Origin: Sulfuracidifex tepidarius
Lineage (GTDB): Archaea > Thermoproteota > Thermoprotei_A > Sulfolobales > Sulfolobaceae
NCBI RefSeq assembly: GCF_008326425.1
Contig: NZ_AP018929.1
Coordinates: 124,001 to 188,000 of the forward strand
DNA length: 64,000 nt
Reading direction: 5' to 3'
Shown: positions 62,905 to 64,000 of the stretch, one piece after another
Layout: the number at the start of each line of letters is the position of its first letter
How positions within the stretch are numbered: the first letter of the stretch is position 1
The notes under the pieces: model-generated
Told to the model about the DNA's origin: nothing
The model's input: the letters and a program-made list of their open reading frames with translations, nothing else
Databases searched by the model: none
Program-made: the position numbers and the translations under genes

Positions 62905-64000
62905 GTGTCAGCATTGAAGTTCGGAACGGGCATGGGAATTCTCGTCCTAGCTATAGGTTTATCTATAATTGCGTCTCCGTTTGTAGCGAGTTTCTCACAG
63001 AGCGGATTTCACTTCTATTCTCCATCTCAAGACTATCAATCATATAGAGATGGTCAGAGCGTAATTTTGGACTTTACATCTCCGTATCCTAACTCAGAGT
63101 TTACAGTAATAGTTAATCAAGTAATAGTTAATCAAACCACACATAAGGAGACCATTAAACTCTATAATTCATTAGGAGAATTTACTAATTCCACGGGAGG
63201 ATTCTACGGTCCTATAATAAGTGGAGAGTATCCAATCGGACAGTACTTAATACTTATAGAGGATCCGACCTATAACGCATACTCATCCTTTAATATCTCC
63301 ATTACTCCATCTTCATATCCTGCTTACATAGAGGCAAACGTGGAAGCTCAAAATGGCACTCCAATATCAGGAGCTAACGTTCAGGCAAAGGCCCCTAATG
63401 GAACAATTGTTGCAAATAACGTGACCGGAAGTAATGGAGTAGCGTATTTGCAAGTTCAATATCCACTTTCGCCTATAAATTACACCTTGATTGCTTCTGC
63501 TAATGGATATAAAACTGAGTCTGCAGTAGTAGATGTCAATAGTAATACTACTTTTCCAGTCACATTGAAGTTACCTTATATCGGTCTCTATGTAAACTTG
63601 ACTGGAATATTCCAGAACGGTAAGCAAATCACGAATTATAGTCTAATAGAGGGACAACCAGTTACCTTAGAATATCAAGTGATCTATCAAGGTAAATCGG
63701 TCTCGAATGTAGAAGTAGGAGCTTACATTCCTTATGTAAACAAGACTTTAACAGCCCTCACAAACTCTAATGGGTTAGCTAACATAACTTTCACTCCGCC
63801 CCTAGTAGGAAAAGTATCTGTTATGGTTAATGCTTCAGCAGTTTACAATAATACTGCAGGTCACACTGAGGTAAAGTTGAATTTTGAGCCAACCTACTTT
63901 AAGGTTCCCATCAACGTCAAGGTTACAGAGGAGAATGGATCTGCTTTATTCTCCAACATAAGCTTAGTTTACACTAATGGGACTAAGGAGACTGCACAAG
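62905..64000 (+). CDS. Large secreted sequon-rich protein, 5' part (runs off window)
   Basis: The frame is open to the end of the window (about 365 residues seen). Start GTG 62905 (SALKFGTGMGILVLAIGLSI) or TTG 62914. Signal peptide about 5-30. The mature part has many sequons (NQT, NST, NIS, NGT, NVT, NYT, NTT, NKT, NAS) and a carboxypeptidase-regulatory-like repeat (AQNGTPISGANVQAKAPNGT...GVAYLQV; a second near SNVEVGAYIPYVN...NGLANITF). Ig-like surface or S-layer-associated protein; function unknown. Confidence 0.75.
   Translation, partial: MSALKFGTGMGILVLAIGLSIIASPFVASFSQSGFHFYSPSQDYQSYRDGQSVILDFTSPYPNSEFTVIVNQVIVNQTTHKETIKLYNSLGEFTNSTGGFYGPIISGEYPIGQYLILIEDPTYNAYSSFNISITPSSYPAYIEANVEAQNGTPISGANVQAKAPNGTIVANNVTGSNGVAYLQVQYPLSPINYTLIASANGYKTESAVVDVNSNTTFPVTLKLPYIGLYVNLTGIFQNGKQITNYSLIEGQPVTLEYQVIYQGKSVSNVEVGAYIPYVNKTLTALTNSNGLANITFTPPLVGKVSVMVNASAVYNNTAGHTEVKLNFEPTYFKVPINVKVTEENGSALFSNISLVYTNGTKETAQ

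Overview
The window looks like a chromosomal segment of a thermoacidophilic crenarchaeon of the order Sulfolobales. By eye the base composition is richer in G+C than typical Sulfolobus or Saccharolobus, so a Metallosphaera-like genome is my best guess (inference). The support is a set of characteristic genes: thermopsin-family protease, Dpo4-type DNA polymerase, a RecA paralogue next to a small protein tyrosine phosphatase and endonuclease V, a Bcp2-like peroxiredoxin, non-phosphorylative glucose dehydrogenase, a TIP49/RuvBL-like AAA+ protein, Hanks-type kinases, secreted proteins dense in N-glycosylation sequons, HEPN/MNT toxin-antitoxin pairs, PaREP1 remnants and IS200/IS605-type debris. Many genes appear leaderless, with a TATA-like box 25-29 nt before the start codon.

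Layout. (1) 1-5.1 kb: a tight plus-strand run of four surface or secreted proteins, two with pilin-like hydrophobic N termini, cut by the left window edge. (2) 5.6-13.3 kb, mostly minus strand: a HEPN-MNT pair, a two-TM RCK channel with an odd selectivity filter, a thermopsin-family protein, and a three-gene run (FAD oxidoreductase, glycerophosphodiester phosphodiesterase, Ldh_2-type dehydrogenase). (3) 13.4-21.3 kb: an accessory island with a GOLD-like membrane protein, deletion derivatives of IS605-like elements, a PaREP1 gene split by one UGA codon, a broken PIN-domain gene, a protein with a nuclease-like C-terminal fold, and a winged-helix/AAA ATPase pair. (4) 21.6-30 kb: housekeeping and stress genes (metallophosphoesterase, peroxiredoxin, DHH phosphoesterase, isochorismatase-like hydrolase, EndoV-PTP-RadC cluster, molybdopterin oxidoreductase, CBS protein, Nudix hydrolase). 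(5) 29.9-38.3 kb: carbon metabolism and uptake (glucose dehydrogenase, acetyl-CoA synthetase, DUF3311 plus SSS symporter, MFS transporter, PfkB kinase). (6) 38.3-44 kb: Dpo4, RtcA, glycosyltransferase, SDR protein and a second GOLD-like protein. (7) 44.3-46 kb: a tnpB element inactivated by several frameshifts. (8) 46.2-54.1 kb: two Ser/Thr kinases with different N-terminal modules flank an exact 202-bp tandem duplication, a second HEPN/MNT pair and a TIP49-like gene followed at once by a box C/D sRNA. (9) 54.1-62.6 kb: two MFS transporters, a glycosyltransferase, L-aspartate oxidase with a perfect palindromic operator-like site at its start codon, an ABC ATPase whose following reading frame is interrupted by a mini-element, and a TauE/SafE permease. 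(10) 62.9-64 kb: the start of a large secreted glycoprotein that runs off the window.

Most interesting points: the TIP49 / box C/D sRNA neighbourhood, the island of ATPase and nuclease-like proteins without obvious catalytic residues, the family of IS605-derived mini-elements (one a clear internal-deletion product of the local tnpB element), the palindrome at nadB, the exact 202-bp duplication, and two accessory genes each interrupted by a single UGA. All family calls come from reading the sequence; no database search was run.
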